Shown: positions 40,757 to 50,828, counted from the stretch's first letter. The stretch: DNA of 64,000 bases from Streptomyces sp. HUAS 15-9 (GCF_025642155.1 NZ_CP106798.1:7564001-7628000); one strand, 5' to 3'. The notes: generated by a model not told the origin, from the letters alone. Made by a program: numbers and translations.

Positions 40757-42706
40757 ATGCCGAAACGCACGCGCTTCACGATCTGGAGACCGCTCGCGAC
40801 ACTGGCCGTCGCGGCTCTGATGGCCGCGTTCCTCACCCCCGTGGCCGCCCGGGCCACCCCGCGCGAGAGCCGTCCCGTCTACTCGTACGCCCACGCCATC
40901 CGTGAGGCCGTGTGGGTGGACACCGGTCTCGACGGGGACGGCGACGGGAGGACGGACCGCGTCGCCGCCGACATCGTCCGGCCGGGCGAACCCGCCCGCC
41001 AGGGCCGCAAGGTGCCGGTCATCATGGACGCCAGCCCGTACTACTCCTGCTGCGGGCGCGGCAACGAGAGCCAGAAGAAGACGTACGACGCGAGCGGCCG
41101 CGTCGTCCAGATGCCGCTCTTCTACGACAACTACTTCGTGCCCCGCGGCTACGCCTTCGTCGGCGTCGACCTGGCCGGTACCAACCGCTCCGACGGCTGT
41201 GTCGACATCGGCGGCCGCTATGACATCGGGTCCGCGAAGGCCGTGATCGACTGGCTGAACGGCCGCGCCAGGGGCTACACCAGCCGCACCGGCAACACCA
41301 CGGTCAGGGCCACCTGGACCAACGGCAAGACCGGCATGATCGGCAAGAGCTGGGACGGCACCATCGCCAACGGCGTCGCCGCCACCGGCGTCAGGGGCCT
41401 GAAGACCATCGTCCCGATCAGCGCCATCTCCTCCTGGTACGACTACTACTTCGCCAAGGGCGCACCGCTGTACGACTCCGGCCCCGACTGGCTGTCCGAC
41501 GCCGTCGAGAGCGCCGCTGCCCGCGCCCACTGTGCCGCGGTGCAGAAGAAGCTCGTCGACGGCGCCCCGCGCACCGGTGACTGGACCGGCCTGTGGACCG
41601 AACGCGATTACGTCAGGCACGCGTCCAAGGTGAAGGCCAGTGTGTTCCTGGTGCACGGCATGCAGGACCTCAACGTCCGCACCAAGCACTTCGGCCAGTG
41701 GTGGGACGCCCTCGCCAGGCACGGTGTCGAGCGGAAGATCTGGCTCTCCCAGACCGGCCACGTCGACCCCTTCGACTACCGGCGCGGGGCCTGGGTCGAC
41801 ACCCTGCACCGCTGGTTCGATCATGAGCTCCTCGGCTACGCCAACGGCATCGACCGCGAGCCGATGGCCGACATCGAGCGCCACCCGGACCAGTGGGTCA
41901 CCTCCAAGCTCTGGCCGCCGCGCGACACACAGAGCACCACCCTGCGCCCGGCCACCGGCAGCAAGCCGGGCGTCGGCACGCTCGGCCTGCGCCGGGGACA
42001 GGGAACCGAGACCTTCACCGACAACCCGGCCCTGAGCGAGACCGACTGGGCCGCCCGCATCGGCACGTCCACCCCCGAGAAGGCCGGTTTCCTCAGCAAG
42101 CCGCTCACCCGGGACCTGCGCCTGTCCGGCTCGTCCCAGGTCACCGTGACCGCCACGCCGACCACCTCGACGGCCCATCTCTCCGCGGTCCTCGTCGACC
42201 TCGGCCCCGGCACCATCCGGGACTACGCGGACGACGGCGAGGGCATCACCACCCTCACGGGCCGCACCTGCTGGGGCGCGAGTACGGCCGGGGACAGCTC
42301 CTGCTTCAAGGCGACCAAGGCGAAGACCGAGGCCGTCGACTACACGGTGTTCAGCCGCGGCTGGGCCGACCTCGGCAACTACGCCGACGCCGGCAAGGGC
42401 GTCCCGCTCACCCCCGGCAAGGCGTACACCATCACGCTGGACCTGGCGGCCACCGACCATGTCGTCCCCAAGGGACACCGCCTGGCGCTGATCGTCGCCG
42501 GCACCGACAAGGACCTCATCGACCCGCCGTCGACCACCCCGACGCTCACCGTCGACCTGTCCCGCACGTCGGCCGGGCTGCCACTGGTGGGCGGCCCGGC
42601 GGCGTTCACCCGGGCGACCTCGGGCGCCGCGTCCACCGCCCCCGCACCCACCCCCCTGGAAGGCGTCCGCTCACCCCGTACGATCCAGCGCCTCCCCGGC
42701 AGCTGA
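40757..42706 (+). CDS. Secreted X-Pro dipeptidyl-peptidase (S15 family)
   Basis: A 649-residue S15-type alpha/beta hydrolase. After a basic N terminus and hydrophobic signal (LATLAVAALMAAFLTPVAA) comes the catalytic core: the nucleophilic Ser in GKSWDGTIANG near residue 198, the Asp in MQDLNVRTKHF near 305 and the His in TGHVDPFDYRRG near 337. A jelly-roll C-terminal domain follows (SGSSQVTVTATPTTSTAHLS, SAVLVDLGPG). It removes Xaa-Pro dipeptides from peptide N termini outside the cell. It converges on the D-amino-acid oxidase gene. Confidence 0.9.
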   Translation: MPKRTRFTIWRPLATLAVAALMAAFLTPVAARATPRESRPVYSYAHAIREAVWVDTGLDGDGDGRTDRVAADIVRPGEPARQGRKVPVIMDASPYYSCCGRGNESQKKTYDASGRVVQMPLFYDNYFVPRGYAFVGVDLAGTNRSDGCVDIGGRYDIGSAKAVIDWLNGRARGYTSRTGNTTVRATWTNGKTGMIGKSWDGTIANGVAATGVRGLKTIVPISAISSWYDYYFAKGAPLYDSGPDWLSDAVESAAARAHCAAVQKKLVDGAPRTGDWTGLWTERDYVRHASKVKASVFLVHGMQDLNVRTKHFGQWWDALARHGVERKIWLSQTGHVDPFDYRRGAWVDTLHRWFDHELLGYANGIDREPMADIERHPDQWVTSKLWPPRDTQSTTLRPATGSKPGVGTLGLRRGQGTETFTDNPALSETDWAARIGTSTPEKAGFLSKPLTRDLRLSGSSQVTVTATPTTSTAHLSAVLVDLGPGTIRDYADDGEGITTLTGRTCWGASTAGDSSCFKATKAKTEAVDYTVFSRGWADLGNYADAGKGVPLTPGKAYTITLDLAATDHVVPKGHRLALIVAGTDKDLIDPPSTTPTLTVDLSRTSAGLPLVGGPAAFTRATSGAASTAPAPTPLEGVRSPRTIQRLPGS

Positions 42707-42711
42707 CGGGT

Positions 42712-43656
42712 TCAGGCGGCCGCGCCCACCAGCGCGGCCGCCTCCCGGGCGCAGCCCCAGGCCACGGTGACGCCGGCGCCGCCGTGGCCGTAGTTGTGGA
42801 CCAACGCCCGTCCGTCCGGCAGCGGCAGGCGCTCCAGCCGTACCGCGCCGCGCGCCGGGCGCAACCCCACGCGATGGGCCAGCACCCGCGCCCCGGCGAT
42901 CTCCGGCCGGACCGCGGCACACCGGGCGATGATCCCCGCGGCCACGGCCGGGTCCGGCTCCAGGGACCACGCGTCGTCCTCCGCCGTACCGCCCAGGATC
43001 AGTCCGCCCGGCTGGGGAAAGAAGTAGGTGGAGGTGTCCGAGGAGTGATCGACGGAGGTGAACCAGGTCGTGACGCCCGGGTTCGCCACCACGACCAGCT
43101 GACCGCGCACCGGCCGCACCGCCGGGTCCGGTACGAGCTCACGGGCCCCCAGACCGGTGCAGTTGACCACGACCGGCGCGGGTACCCGGGCCAGATCGGT
43201 CACCACCCGCTCCTCGACCGTGCCGCCCGCCTTCAGCAACCGCGCCCGCAGCCACGCCAGATGGACCGGCATGTCGATCAACGGCAGCAGAGCCGCCAGA
43301 CCTTCGCCGTCGTCCGCGGTACGCAGCCCCGGCACCCGCGCCGCCCAGGGACCCAACTCGTCCAGAGACATCCCGCGGTGTACGCCCTCGACCACGCGTA
43401 TGCCGGTCTCCTCCGGCCGCGTCGCCAGTTCCTCGTACTCGGCGAGGGATTCGAGGGCCCAGCCGCCGACGAGCGGCTCCGGTTCGATGCGGTACGGCCA
43501 CCACAGCGCGCCGGCGACCGCCGAGGTCGTGCGCTCGGCCGGGTCCCGGTTCCACACCCGTACCCGGACGCCGTTCTCGGCCAGCACCACGGCCGTGGTC
43601 AGCCCGACGACCCCGCCGCCGACCACGATCACGTCGTGACTCCGCTCACGCTCCAC
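42712..43656 (-). CDS. D-amino-acid oxidase
   Basis: A 314-residue FAD enzyme. VIVVGGGVVGLTTAVVLAENG near residue 10 binds FAD; ALWWPYRIEPE, NCTGLGARELV, RGQLVVVANPG and the C-terminal HNYGHGGAGVTVAWGCA form the active site and second FAD loop of D-amino-acid oxidases. It oxidises D-amino acids to keto acids, ammonia and hydrogen peroxide and could recycle D-Ala released from the cell wall. ATG 43654-43656 is the start; the gene is divergent from the gene at 43723. Confidence 0.9.
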   Translation of the reverse strand: MERERSHDVIVVGGGVVGLTTAVVLAENGVRVRVWNRDPAERTTSAVAGALWWPYRIEPEPLVGGWALESLAEYEELATRPEETGIRVVEGVHRGMSLDELGPWAARVPGLRTADDGEGLAALLPLIDMPVHLAWLRARLLKAGGTVEERVVTDLARVPAPVVVNCTGLGARELVPDPAVRPVRGQLVVVANPGVTTWFTSVDHSSDTSTYFFPQPGGLILGGTAEDDAWSLEPDPAVAAGIIARCAAVRPEIAGARVLAHRVGLRPARGAVRLERLPLPDGRALVHNYGHGGAGVTVAWGCAREAAALVGAAA

Positions 43657-43722
43657 GCGGGGACGTTAGCGGAATATGTCATGCTGCGCTCACAGGCGTC
43701 CCCTTCTGGGAATACTCACAGC

Positions 43723-44751
43723 ATGTCTGCCGCATACGTGTCCTTCGGCCTGGCGCCGGCGATGCGCGCCGGCGGTGTGCTCTCCGACGGCGGCTACCAG
43801 GTCCACCGGGACTTCGTGGACTTCATCGTCGACGGACGTCCGCTGCTGTTCCAGCTGTCCGACCTGGACGCCGTCTCACCGCTCGCCTCCGACGTCCCGC
43901 CCGCCATCTTCACCGCGCAGGTCCGCAGCCTGCTCCTGGAGAGCGAGGCGCCCCTGCCCGACGGCCGCTACGTCGTCTACGGCTGCCCCGAGTGCGAGGA
44001 CCTGGCCTGCGGTGCGGTCACCGCCGTCATCGAGCGGGACGGCGACGACTACATCTGGCGGGACTTCGCCTGGCAGACCGAGGACCACGCCGACCTGGAG
44101 CTCAACGGCTATCACGGCATAGGGCCCTTCTGCTTCCACGGCGACGAGTACCGCGCGGCCCTCGGCGCCCTCCTCGACGACACCGACGCGCAGGCACAGC
44201 CCCGCCGCCGGGTGCTGCTGATCGGCGCCCGCGTCGCCCTCCTCGCCAAGCTCGCCGCCGCCCTGCGCACCATCGGCATCGGCGCCGACATCACCCAGGA
44301 CGCCACGGGCGTTCCCGAGGAGGAACTGCGCGCGTACGGCGCCGTCGCCTTCGGCCGGGCGATCGGCGAGGCGCAACGGGCCGCCGTACGCCGGGCGTTC
44401 GAACGCGCCCGCGTCGACGTGGCCTATGTCGACGGGCTCGCCCCGATCGTCCCCCTGCTCGTCGCGCAGATCGAACACGCCCTGGACCGCCGCCCCGTGG
44501 CACAGCGCCGGCTGACCCGCCTGGTGGCGGCGGACGGCGAGGCGGGCATCGAGGTCACCTCACCCTGCCGGGTCCGTCTCACGGCGTACCGCCTCGACCG
44601 GCTCTACCGCATCCACACCCGGGAGGTCTTCGACGGCGTCCTGGAGGCCGGCCTGCACCGCATCGCCCTGGACGCCAAGGCGGTCAAGGGGGAGTCCTTC
44701 GTCGTGGCCCGGACCTCGGGGAGCGTGCTGGTGGAGGCGATGGCCCGCTGA
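43723..44751 (+). CDS. Conserved protein of unknown function with a Cys cluster
   Basis: A 342-residue protein. Residues 85-96 read YGCPECEDLACG, three Cys that could bind zinc. The first half is mixed alpha/beta (QVHRDFVDFIVDGRPLLFQL and YIWRDFAWQTED); the second contains a Rossmann-like strand-loop-helix (RRVLLIGARVALLAKLAAAL near residue 165). Often annotated loosely as oxidoreductase in streptomycetes; I cannot assign a reaction. ATG 43723 is preferred; ATG 43681 is possible. The -10-like TACTCA at 43713 is only 5 bp before the ATG, so leaderless translation is conceivable. Confidence 0.65.
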   Translation: MSAAYVSFGLAPAMRAGGVLSDGGYQVHRDFVDFIVDGRPLLFQLSDLDAVSPLASDVPPAIFTAQVRSLLLESEAPLPDGRYVVYGCPECEDLACGAVTAVIERDGDDYIWRDFAWQTEDHADLELNGYHGIGPFCFHGDEYRAALGALLDDTDAQAQPRRRVLLIGARVALLAKLAAALRTIGIGADITQDATGVPEEELRAYGAVAFGRAIGEAQRAAVRRAFERARVDVAYVDGLAPIVPLLVAQIEHALDRRPVAQRRLTRLVAADGEAGIEVTSPCRVRLTAYRLDRLYRIHTREVFDGVLEAGLHRIALDAKAVKGESFVVARTSGSVLVEAMAR

Positions 44752-44771
44752 CCGGCGCGGCGCGCGGCCAT

Positions 44772-44777
44772 TAGGAT
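44772..44777 (+). promoter_or_regulatory. -10 box of a probably leaderless ABC-F gene
   Basis: TAGGAT ends 10 bp before ATG 44788, which would place the transcript start at or very near the first codon. Many Streptomyces genes are leaderless in this way. Confidence 0.5.
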
Positions 44778-44787
44778 CGGCGGTCTG

Positions 44788-46428
44788 ATGACTGCCACCC
44801 TCGTCGCCAAGAACCTCGCCGCCGGCCACGGCGACCGCTCGCTCTTCTCCGGACTCGACCTCGTCGTCGCGCCCGGGGACGTGATCGGGCTGGTCGGCGC
44901 CAACGGCGCGGGCAAGTCCACGCTCCTGAAGATGCTCGCCGGACTGCTCACGCCCGAGCACGGCGAACTGCGCCTGTCCCCGCCCACCGCGACCGTCGGC
45001 CATCTGCCCCAGGAGCCGGAACGACGGCCCGGCGAGACCGTACGGGAGTTCCTCGCCCGCCGCACCGGCGTCGCCGAGGCCCAGCGGGTGATGGACGAGG
45101 CGACCCAGGCCCTGGTCGACGGCGTGCCCGGTGCCGACGACGCCTACGCCACCAGCCTGGAGCGATGGCTGGATCTCGGCGGCGCCGACCTGGAGGAGCG
45201 GGCGGAGGAGGTCGCCGACTCGCTGGGCCTGGCGGTGGACCTGGACCAGCCGATGACATCCCTGTCCGGCGGCCAGGCGGCCCGCGCCGGCCTCGCCTCG
45301 CTCCTGCTCTCCCGCTACGACGTCTTCCTGCTCGACGAGCCCACCAACGACCTCGACCTGGACGGCCTGGAGCGCCTCGAACGCTTTGTGACCGGCCTGC
45401 GCGCGGGGACCGTCGTCGTCAGCCACGACCGCGAATTCCTCACCCGCACCGTCACCAAGGTCCTCGAACTCGACCTCGCCCAGCGGCAGATCAACCTCTA
45501 CGGCGGCGGCTACGAGGCCTACCTGGAGGAGCGCGAGGTGGCCCGCCGGCACGCCCGCGACGACTACGAGGAGTACGCCGACAAGAAGGCCGCCCTCCAG
45601 GACCGCGCGCAGACGCAGCGCTCCTGGATGGACAAGGGCGTGAAGAACGCCCGGCGCAAGGCGGGCAACGACAACGACAAGATCGGCCGCAAGTTCCGCA
45701 GCGAGGCCAGCGAGAAGCAGGCCGCGAAGGCCCGCCAGACCCAGCGCATGATCGAACGCCTCGATGTGGTCGAGGAGCCGCGCAAGGAGTGGGAGCTGCG
45801 CATGGAGATCGCGACCGCGCCGCGCTCCGGCGCGGTGGTCGCGACCCTGCGGGAGGCGGAGGTACGGCGCGGGGACTTCACCTTCGGCCCGGTGTCACTG
45901 CAGATCGACTGGGCGGACCGGGTCGCGGTGACCGGCGCCAACGGCGCGGGCAAGTCGACACTGCTGGGCGCGCTGCTCGGCCGTGTCCCGCTGCACGCCG
46001 GGCACGCCTCCCTCGGCTCGGGCGTCCTGGTCGGCGAGGTCGACCAGGCCCGCAAGGTGTTCCACGGCCCGGAGGCGCTGCTGGACGCCTTCTGCGCGGC
46101 CGTCCCGGACACCGAGCCGGTCGAGGTCCGCACCCTGCTCGCCAAGTTCGGCCTGAAGTCGGACCATGTGCTGCGCCCGGCGGCCACCCTCTCCCCGGGC
46201 GAGCGCACCCGCGCCGCCCTGGCGCTCCTCCAGGGCCGGGGCGTCAACCTGCTCGTCCTCGACGAGCCGACCAACCACCTCGACCTGCCCGCCATCGAAC
46301 AGCTGGAGTCCGCCCTGGACTCCTATGAGGGCACGCTGCTCCTGGTCACCCACGACCGCCGGATGCTGGACGCGGTCCATGTGACCCGCCGACTGGAGAT
46401 GGCGGCGGGCAAACTCACGGAACGCTGA
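44788..46428 (+). CDS. ABC-F family ATPase
   Basis: A 546-residue soluble ABC-F protein with two ABC modules: Walker A GANGAGKST near residues 37 and 389, signatures LSGGQ near 166 and a variant LSPGE near 470, and LLDEPTNDLD/LDEPTNHLD. The linker contains the charged RSWMDKGVKNARRKAGNDND and KIGRKFRSEAS typical of the translation-factor branch. It probably helps stalled ribosomes or gives low-level antibiotic tolerance. It differs from the ABC-F protein at 21471-23096 in linker and signature, so the two are not recent copies. A strong terminator lies 108 bp downstream. Confidence 0.88.
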   Translation: MTATLVAKNLAAGHGDRSLFSGLDLVVAPGDVIGLVGANGAGKSTLLKMLAGLLTPEHGELRLSPPTATVGHLPQEPERRPGETVREFLARRTGVAEAQRVMDEATQALVDGVPGADDAYATSLERWLDLGGADLEERAEEVADSLGLAVDLDQPMTSLSGGQAARAGLASLLLSRYDVFLLDEPTNDLDLDGLERLERFVTGLRAGTVVVSHDREFLTRTVTKVLELDLAQRQINLYGGGYEAYLEEREVARRHARDDYEEYADKKAALQDRAQTQRSWMDKGVKNARRKAGNDNDKIGRKFRSEASEKQAAKARQTQRMIERLDVVEEPRKEWELRMEIATAPRSGAVVATLREAEVRRGDFTFGPVSLQIDWADRVAVTGANGAGKSTLLGALLGRVPLHAGHASLGSGVLVGEVDQARKVFHGPEALLDAFCAAVPDTEPVEVRTLLAKFGLKSDHVLRPAATLSPGERTRAALALLQGRGVNLLVLDEPTNHLDLPAIEQLESALDSYEGTLLLVTHDRRMLDAVHVTRRLEMAAGKLTER

Positions 46429-46476
46429 CCGCCCCTCGCACCGTACCGGGGACCGGGCCCGTCCGCCCTCGGGGCC

Positions 46477-48999
46477 TCAGCCGAGCCACGGCAGTGCCGC
46501 GGGCTGCGGGGCACTGCGCCGCCCAGGGCCCGGCGGCCCTTCCCCTCCCGCACACGCGGGAGGGCGAAGGGCGCGCTCCGGTGTCTCAGCCGCGGCGGCC
46601 GCTCTTCGGGTCGAGCAGGCCCGCGCGGCGCAGCGCGTCCGCCATCGCGCTGTTGGCGGGCGGCGGGGAGCCTGGCGTCCGCCCCGGTCTCCGCCGCGGC
46701 CCTGGCCCGCGCGCTGCTGGCCCTGCCGCTGTTGGCCCTGGCGCTGCTGTCCCTGCCGCTGCTGGGGCGGCCGTCCGCCACCGCCGCGCTGCTGGCGCTC
46801 CTGCGGCGCCGCCTCGTCGTCCAGACGCAGCGTCAGCGAGATCCGCTTGCGCGGGATGTCCACGTCGAGGACCTTCACCTTGACGATGTCACCGGGCTTC
46901 ACCACGTCACGCGGGTCCTTGACGAACGTCTTCGACATCGCGGAGACATGCACGAGGCCGTCCTGGTGGACACCGACGTCCACGAACGCCCCGAACGCGG
47001 CCACGTTCGTGACGACGCCCTCCAGCACCATCCCGGAGGACAGGTCGGAGATCTTCTCCACACCCTCCTTGAAGGTCGCCGTCCTGAACGCCGGACGCGG
47101 GTCACGGCCCGGCTTCTCCAGCTCCTTCAGGATGTCGGTGACGGTCGGCAGACCGAAGGTGTCGTCCACGAACGAAGACGGCTTCAGCGAGCGCAGCACC
47201 CCCGTGTTGCCGATGAGGGCGGCCACCTCCTGGCCGGAGGTCTTCACCATGCGCCGTACGACCGGGTACGCCTCCGGGTGCACGCTGGACGCGTCCAGTG
47301 GGTCGTCACCGCCACGGATCCGCAGGAAGCCCGCGCACTGCTCGTACGCCTTCGGGCCCAGCCGTGCCACGTTCTTCAGCTGCGAGCGCGAGGTGAACGG
47401 GCCGTTGGCGTCCCGGTGGGACACGATGTTCTCCGCGAGCCCGGAAGTGATGCCGGAGACCCGGGCGAGCAGCGGCGCGGAGGCGGTGTTCACGTCCACG
47501 CCCACGCCGTTCACACAGTCCTCCACCACCGCGTCCAGCGAGCGCGACAGCTTCACCTCGGACAGGTCGTGCTGGTACTGACCGACGCCGATCGACTTCG
47601 GGTCGATCTTCACCAGCTCGGCCAGCGGGTCCTGCAGCCGGCGCGCGATGGAGACCGCGCCGCGCAGCGACACGTCCATGTCCGGCAGCTCCTGCGAGGC
47701 GAACGCCGACGCCGAGTACACGGAGGCGCCCGCCTCCGACACCATCACCTTGGTGAGCTTCAACTCGGGGTGCCTGGAGATCAGTTCACCGGCGAGCTTG
47801 TCGGTCTCCCGGGACGCGGTGCCGTTGCCGATCGCGATCAGCTCGACCGTGTGCTCCTTCGCCAGCCGGGCGAGCTTCGCCAGGGCCTCGTCCCACTTGT
47901 TGGCCGGGACGTGCGGATAAATGACGTCGGTGGCGACGACCTTGCCGGTCGCGTCGATCACGGCCACCTTCACGCCCGTACGGAAGCCCGGGTCCAGGCC
48001 CAGCGTCGCGCGCGTGCCGGCCGGGGCGGCGAGCAGCAGGTCGCGCAGGTTCGCGGCGAAGACGTCGACCGCCTCGTCCTCGGCGGCCGTGCGCAGCCGC
48101 AGCCGCAGGTCGATGCCGAGGTGGACGAGGATGCGGGTGCGCCAGGCCCAGCGGACCGTGTCCGTCAGCCACTTGTCGGCGGGGCGGCCGCGGTCGGCGA
48201 TGGCGAACTTCGACGCGATGATCCCCTCGTACGACGACGGGCCCTCCGTCGGCTCCTCCGGCTCCAGGACGAGGTCCAGGACCTCCTCCTTCTCGCCGCG
48301 CAGCATGGCGAGGATCCGGTGCGAGGGCAGCTCGGTGAACGGCTCGGCGAAGTCGAAGTAGTCGGCGAACTTGGCGCCCGCCTCCTCCTTGCCGTCGCGC
48401 ACCTTCGCGGCCAGGCGCCCGCGCACCCACATGCGCTCGCGCAACTCGCCGATCAGGTCGGCGTCCTCGGAGAACCGCTCGGTGAGGATCGCCCGCGCGC
48501 CGTCCAGGGCGGCCTGCGGATCGGCGACGCCCTTGTCGGCGTCCACGAAGGCGGCGGCCGCGGCGAGCGGCTCGACCGTCGGGTCCCCGAGCAGGCCGTC
48601 GGCCAGCGGCTCCAGGCCCGCCTCGCGCGCGATCTGCGCCTTCGTCCGGCGCTTCGGCTTGTACGGCAGGTAGATGTCCTCCAGGCGCGCCTTGGTCTCG
48701 GCACCCCGGATCCGCCCCTCCAGCTCCTCGGTGAGCTTGCCCTGCTCGCGCACCGACTCCAGGATCGCGGTCCGCCGCTCCTCCAGCTCCCGCAGATAGC
48801 GCAGCCGCTCCTCGAGGGTGCGCAGCTGCGCGTCGTCGAGCATCTCGGTCGCTTCCTTGCGGTAGCGGGCGATGAAGGGCACCGTCGAACCGCCGTCGAG
48901 CAGCTCCACGGCTGCCTTGACCTGCCGCTCCCGTACGCCGAGCTCTTCGGCGATCCTGCCTTCGATGGACCCTGCTGCGAGGGACCCGGGTGTCGTCAC
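46477..48999 (-). CDS. tex: Tex family RNA-binding transcription accessory protein (frameshifted tail)
   Basis: About 800 residues of a Tex protein: an N-terminal helical part ([20 protein letters not shown]), a YqgF-like nuclease fold ([20 protein letters not shown] near 350), helix-hairpin-helix segments ([20 protein letters not shown]), and an S1 RNA-binding domain near 660 ([20 protein letters not shown]). GTG 48999 fits the conserved start. After a GQQRQ repeat the frame turns Arg-rich near 46665 and stops at 46477. In another frame the expected end [19 protein letters not shown] and TGA at 46586 appear, with the terminator 46536-46572 right after it, so one base is probably missing here. 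Confidence 0.85.
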   Translation of the reverse strand: MTTPGSLAAGSIEGRIAEELGVRERQVKAAVELLDGGSTVPFIARYRKEATEMLDDAQLRTLEERLRYLRELEERRTAILESVREQGKLTEELEGRIRGAETKARLEDIYLPYKPKRRTKAQIAREAGLEPLADGLLGDPTVEPLAAAAAFVDADKGVADPQAALDGARAILTERFSEDADLIGELRERMWVRGRLAAKVRDGKEEAGAKFADYFDFAEPFTELPSHRILAMLRGEKEEVLDLVLEPEEPTEGPSSYEGIIASKFAIADRGRPADKWLTDTVRWAWRTRILVHLGIDLRLRLRTAAEDEAVDVFAANLRDLLLAAPAGTRATLGLDPGFRTGVKVAVIDATGKVVATDVIYPHVPANKWDEALAKLARLAKEHTVELIAIGNGTASRETDKLAGELISRHPELKLTKVMVSEAGASVYSASAFASQELPDMDVSLRGAVSIARRLQDPLAELVKIDPKSIGVGQYQHDLSEVKLSRSLDAVVEDCVNGVGVDVNTASAPLLARVSGITSGLAENIVSHRDANGPFTSRSQLKNVARLGPKAYEQCAGFLRIRGGDDPLDASSVHPEAYPVVRRMVKTSGQEVAALIGNTGVLRSLKPSSFVDDTFGLPTVTDILKELEKPGRDPRPAFRTATFKEGVEKISDLSSGMVLEGVVTNVAAFGAFVDVGVHQDGLVHVSAMSKTFVKDPRDVVKPGDIVKVKVLDVDIPRKRISLTLRLDDEAAPQERQQRGGGGRPPQQRQGQQRQGQQRQGQQRAGQGRGGDRGGRQAPRRPPTARWRTRCAARACSTRRAAAAAETPERALRPPACAGGEGPPGPGRRSAPQPAALPWLG
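46536..46572. terminator. Bidirectional terminator, 16-bp stem
   Basis: GCCCTTC then CCCTCCCGC (46536-46551) pairs with GCGGGAGGG and GAAGGGC (46556-46572), with loop ACAC and one bulged C. It lies between the convergent ABC-F and tex genes and supports the tex stop at 46586. Confidence 0.75.
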
Positions 49000-49158
49000 G
49001 ATGCCGTACCGCCTTCTCCACTGAGGTTGCGCGGCAATTGTGGCAGGTGGCACCGACAACCGGGGATCAGGGCGCTCCCGCATGGCGGATTGTTCATGGC
49101 GGAAAAGGTGGGGTACCCGTCATTGCGGCCGTCCGCCGGGGCGCCAAGAATCGAAACC

Positions 49159-50118
49159 ATGGCGCAACGAACCGTTCTCGTCGTCCTCTTCGACGGCGTC
49201 CAGAGCCTCGACGTCACCGGCCCCCTGGAGGTCTTCGCGGGCGCCGAGAGCCACATCCCGGGCAGCTACCGCATCCGTACGGCCTCCCTGGACGGCGCCC
49301 CCGTACGCACTTCCAGCGCGCTCACCCTCGTACCGGACCAGTCGCTGGCGGACGCGTCCGAGCCGCACACCCTGCTCGTCCCCGGAGGGCAGGGCACCCG
49401 CCACCCCGATCCGCGGCTGACCGACTGGCTGCGCCGGCACGGGCCGTGTGCCGAGCGGCTGGTCTCCGTGTGCACCGGGGCGATCCTGCTCGCGGAGGCC
49501 GGTCTGCTGGACGGCCGCCGCGCCACGACCCACTGGGCGTACTGCGGAAAACTCGCCCGGGACCACCCCGCCGTCGAGGTCGACCCCGACCCCATCTACG
49601 TACGCGACGGACACGTCGCCACGTCGGCCGGTGTCACCTCCGGGATAGACCTCGCCCTCGCCCTGGTCGAGGAGGACCTGGGCCGGGACCTCGCGCTCTC
49701 CATCGCCCGCCATCTGGTGGTCTTCCTGCGCAGGCCCGGGAACCAGGCCCAGTTCAGCGCCCAGCTCGCCGCGCAGACCGCACGGCGTGAGCCGCTGCGC
49801 GAGGTCCAGCAGTGGATCAGCGAGCACCCGGACGGCGATCTGAGCGTCGAGTCGCTCGCCGCCCGCGCCCGGCTCTCGCCCCGCCACTTCGCCCGCTCCT
49901 TCCAGGCGGAGACCGGCGTCACCCCCGGCCGCTACGTCGACCGGGTCCGTCTGGAACACGCCCGTCGGCTCCTGGAGGACACCACCGACGGCGTCGAGGA
50001 GATCTCCCGCGCCAGCGGCTACGGCACACCCGAGGCCATGCGGCGCGCGTTCGTCAAGGCACTCGGGACCGCACCGGCCGAGTACCGCCGCCGGTTCCGT
50101 ACCGCGCCCGCCCACTGA
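49159..50118 (+). CDS. GlxA-type AraC-family regulator with DJ-1/PfpI-like sensor domain
   Basis: A 319-residue protein. Residues 1-180 are a DJ-1/PfpI-like domain (VLFDGVQSLDVTGPLEVFAG and SVCTGAILLAEAGLLDGRRA with its nucleophile-elbow Cys). Residues about 215-315 hold two AraC-type helix-turn-helix motifs (LSVESLAARARLSPRHFARS and EEISRASGYGTPEAMRRAF). This is the FtrA/GlxA/ArgR group. ATG 49159 is the start. The related PfpI-like gene starts 75 bp downstream on the same strand and is a likely target or partner. Confidence 0.9.
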   Translation: MAQRTVLVVLFDGVQSLDVTGPLEVFAGAESHIPGSYRIRTASLDGAPVRTSSALTLVPDQSLADASEPHTLLVPGGQGTRHPDPRLTDWLRRHGPCAERLVSVCTGAILLAEAGLLDGRRATTHWAYCGKLARDHPAVEVDPDPIYVRDGHVATSAGVTSGIDLALALVEEDLGRDLALSIARHLVVFLRRPGNQAQFSAQLAAQTARREPLREVQQWISEHPDGDLSVESLAARARLSPRHFARSFQAETGVTPGRYVDRVRLEHARRLLEDTTDGVEEISRASGYGTPEAMRRAFVKALGTAPAEYRRRFRTAPAH

Positions 50119-50192
50119 ACCCGTCGACTGAACGCGCCGAACTCGCCTGCAGAACCCGTCCACAGAACCCGTCCACCGAAAGGGGACTCGCG

Positions 50193-50828
50193 ATGCACAT
50201 CGCCTGCGTCGTCTACGACCGTTTCACCGCCCTCGACGTCGTGGGGCCCTACGAGGTCCTCGCCCGTCTCCCGGACGTCCGCCTCGACTTCGTCGCCGAG
50301 CGGCCCGGCCCCGTGCGCACCGAGACGGGATTCCTCGCCGTCACCGCGGACAAGGCCCTGGACGAGGTGCCGCACCCCGACCTCGTCGTGGTCGCCGGCG
50401 GCCCCGGCACCTTCGCCCAGCTGGAGAACGAGACCCTCCTGGAGTGGCTGCGCGGCGCCGACGCCACGAGCACCTGGACCACCTCCGTGTGCTCCGGCTC
50501 GCTGCTGCTGGCCGCCGCCGGACTGCTGGGGGGCCGCCGGGCCACCAGCCATTGGGTCGCGCTCGACCTGCTCAAGGAGTACGGCGCCGTGCCGACCGGG
50601 GAACGGGTCGTCACCGACGGCAAGTACGTCACCGCGGCCGGTGTCTCCTCCGGCATCGACATGGGCCTCACGCTGGTCGGCCGGATCGCGGGCGACGAGC
50701 ACGCCCAGGCCGTGCAGTTGCTGACCGAGTACGACCCGCAGCCGCCCTACGACGCCGGGTCCCCGGGCAAGGCGCCCGCGCACCTCGTCGAGGAGTTCCG
50801 TACGGACAGCCGGTTCACTCTGGCGTAG
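50193..50828 (+). CDS. DJ-1/PfpI-family protein
   Basis: A 211-residue DJ-1/PfpI-type protein: YDRFTALDVVGPYEVLARLP, VVAGGPGTF and SVCSGSLLLAAAGLLGGRRA with the conserved Cys of the nucleophile elbow near residue 106. It matches the isonitrile-hydratase-like branch (InhA), but activity cannot be told from the sequence. AAAGGGGA precedes ATG 50193. The sensor domain of the upstream GlxA-type regulator has the same fold, so the pair may have arisen by duplication. The 3-prime end overlaps the convergent enoyl-CoA hydratase gene by 14 bp. Confidence 0.87.
   Translation: MHIACVVYDRFTALDVVGPYEVLARLPDVRLDFVAERPGPVRTETGFLAVTADKALDEVPHPDLVVVAGGPGTFAQLENETLLEWLRGADATSTWTTSVCSGSLLLAAAGLLGGRRATSHWVALDLLKEYGAVPTGERVVTDGKYVTAAGVSSGIDMGLTLVGRIAGDEHAQAVQLLTEYDPQPPYDAGSPGKAPAHLVEEFRTDSRFTLA

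Noticed and set aside
41893..43722. Long plus-strand frame running through the dipeptidyl-peptidase end and antisense to the D-amino-acid oxidase
   Set aside because: Only its last part (from 43723) is protein-like; the rest is Arg/Pro/Gly-rich shadow sequence.
46732..49158. Long plus-strand frame opposite tex
   Set aside because: Antisense to strong Tex motifs; protein-like sequence begins only at ATG 49159.
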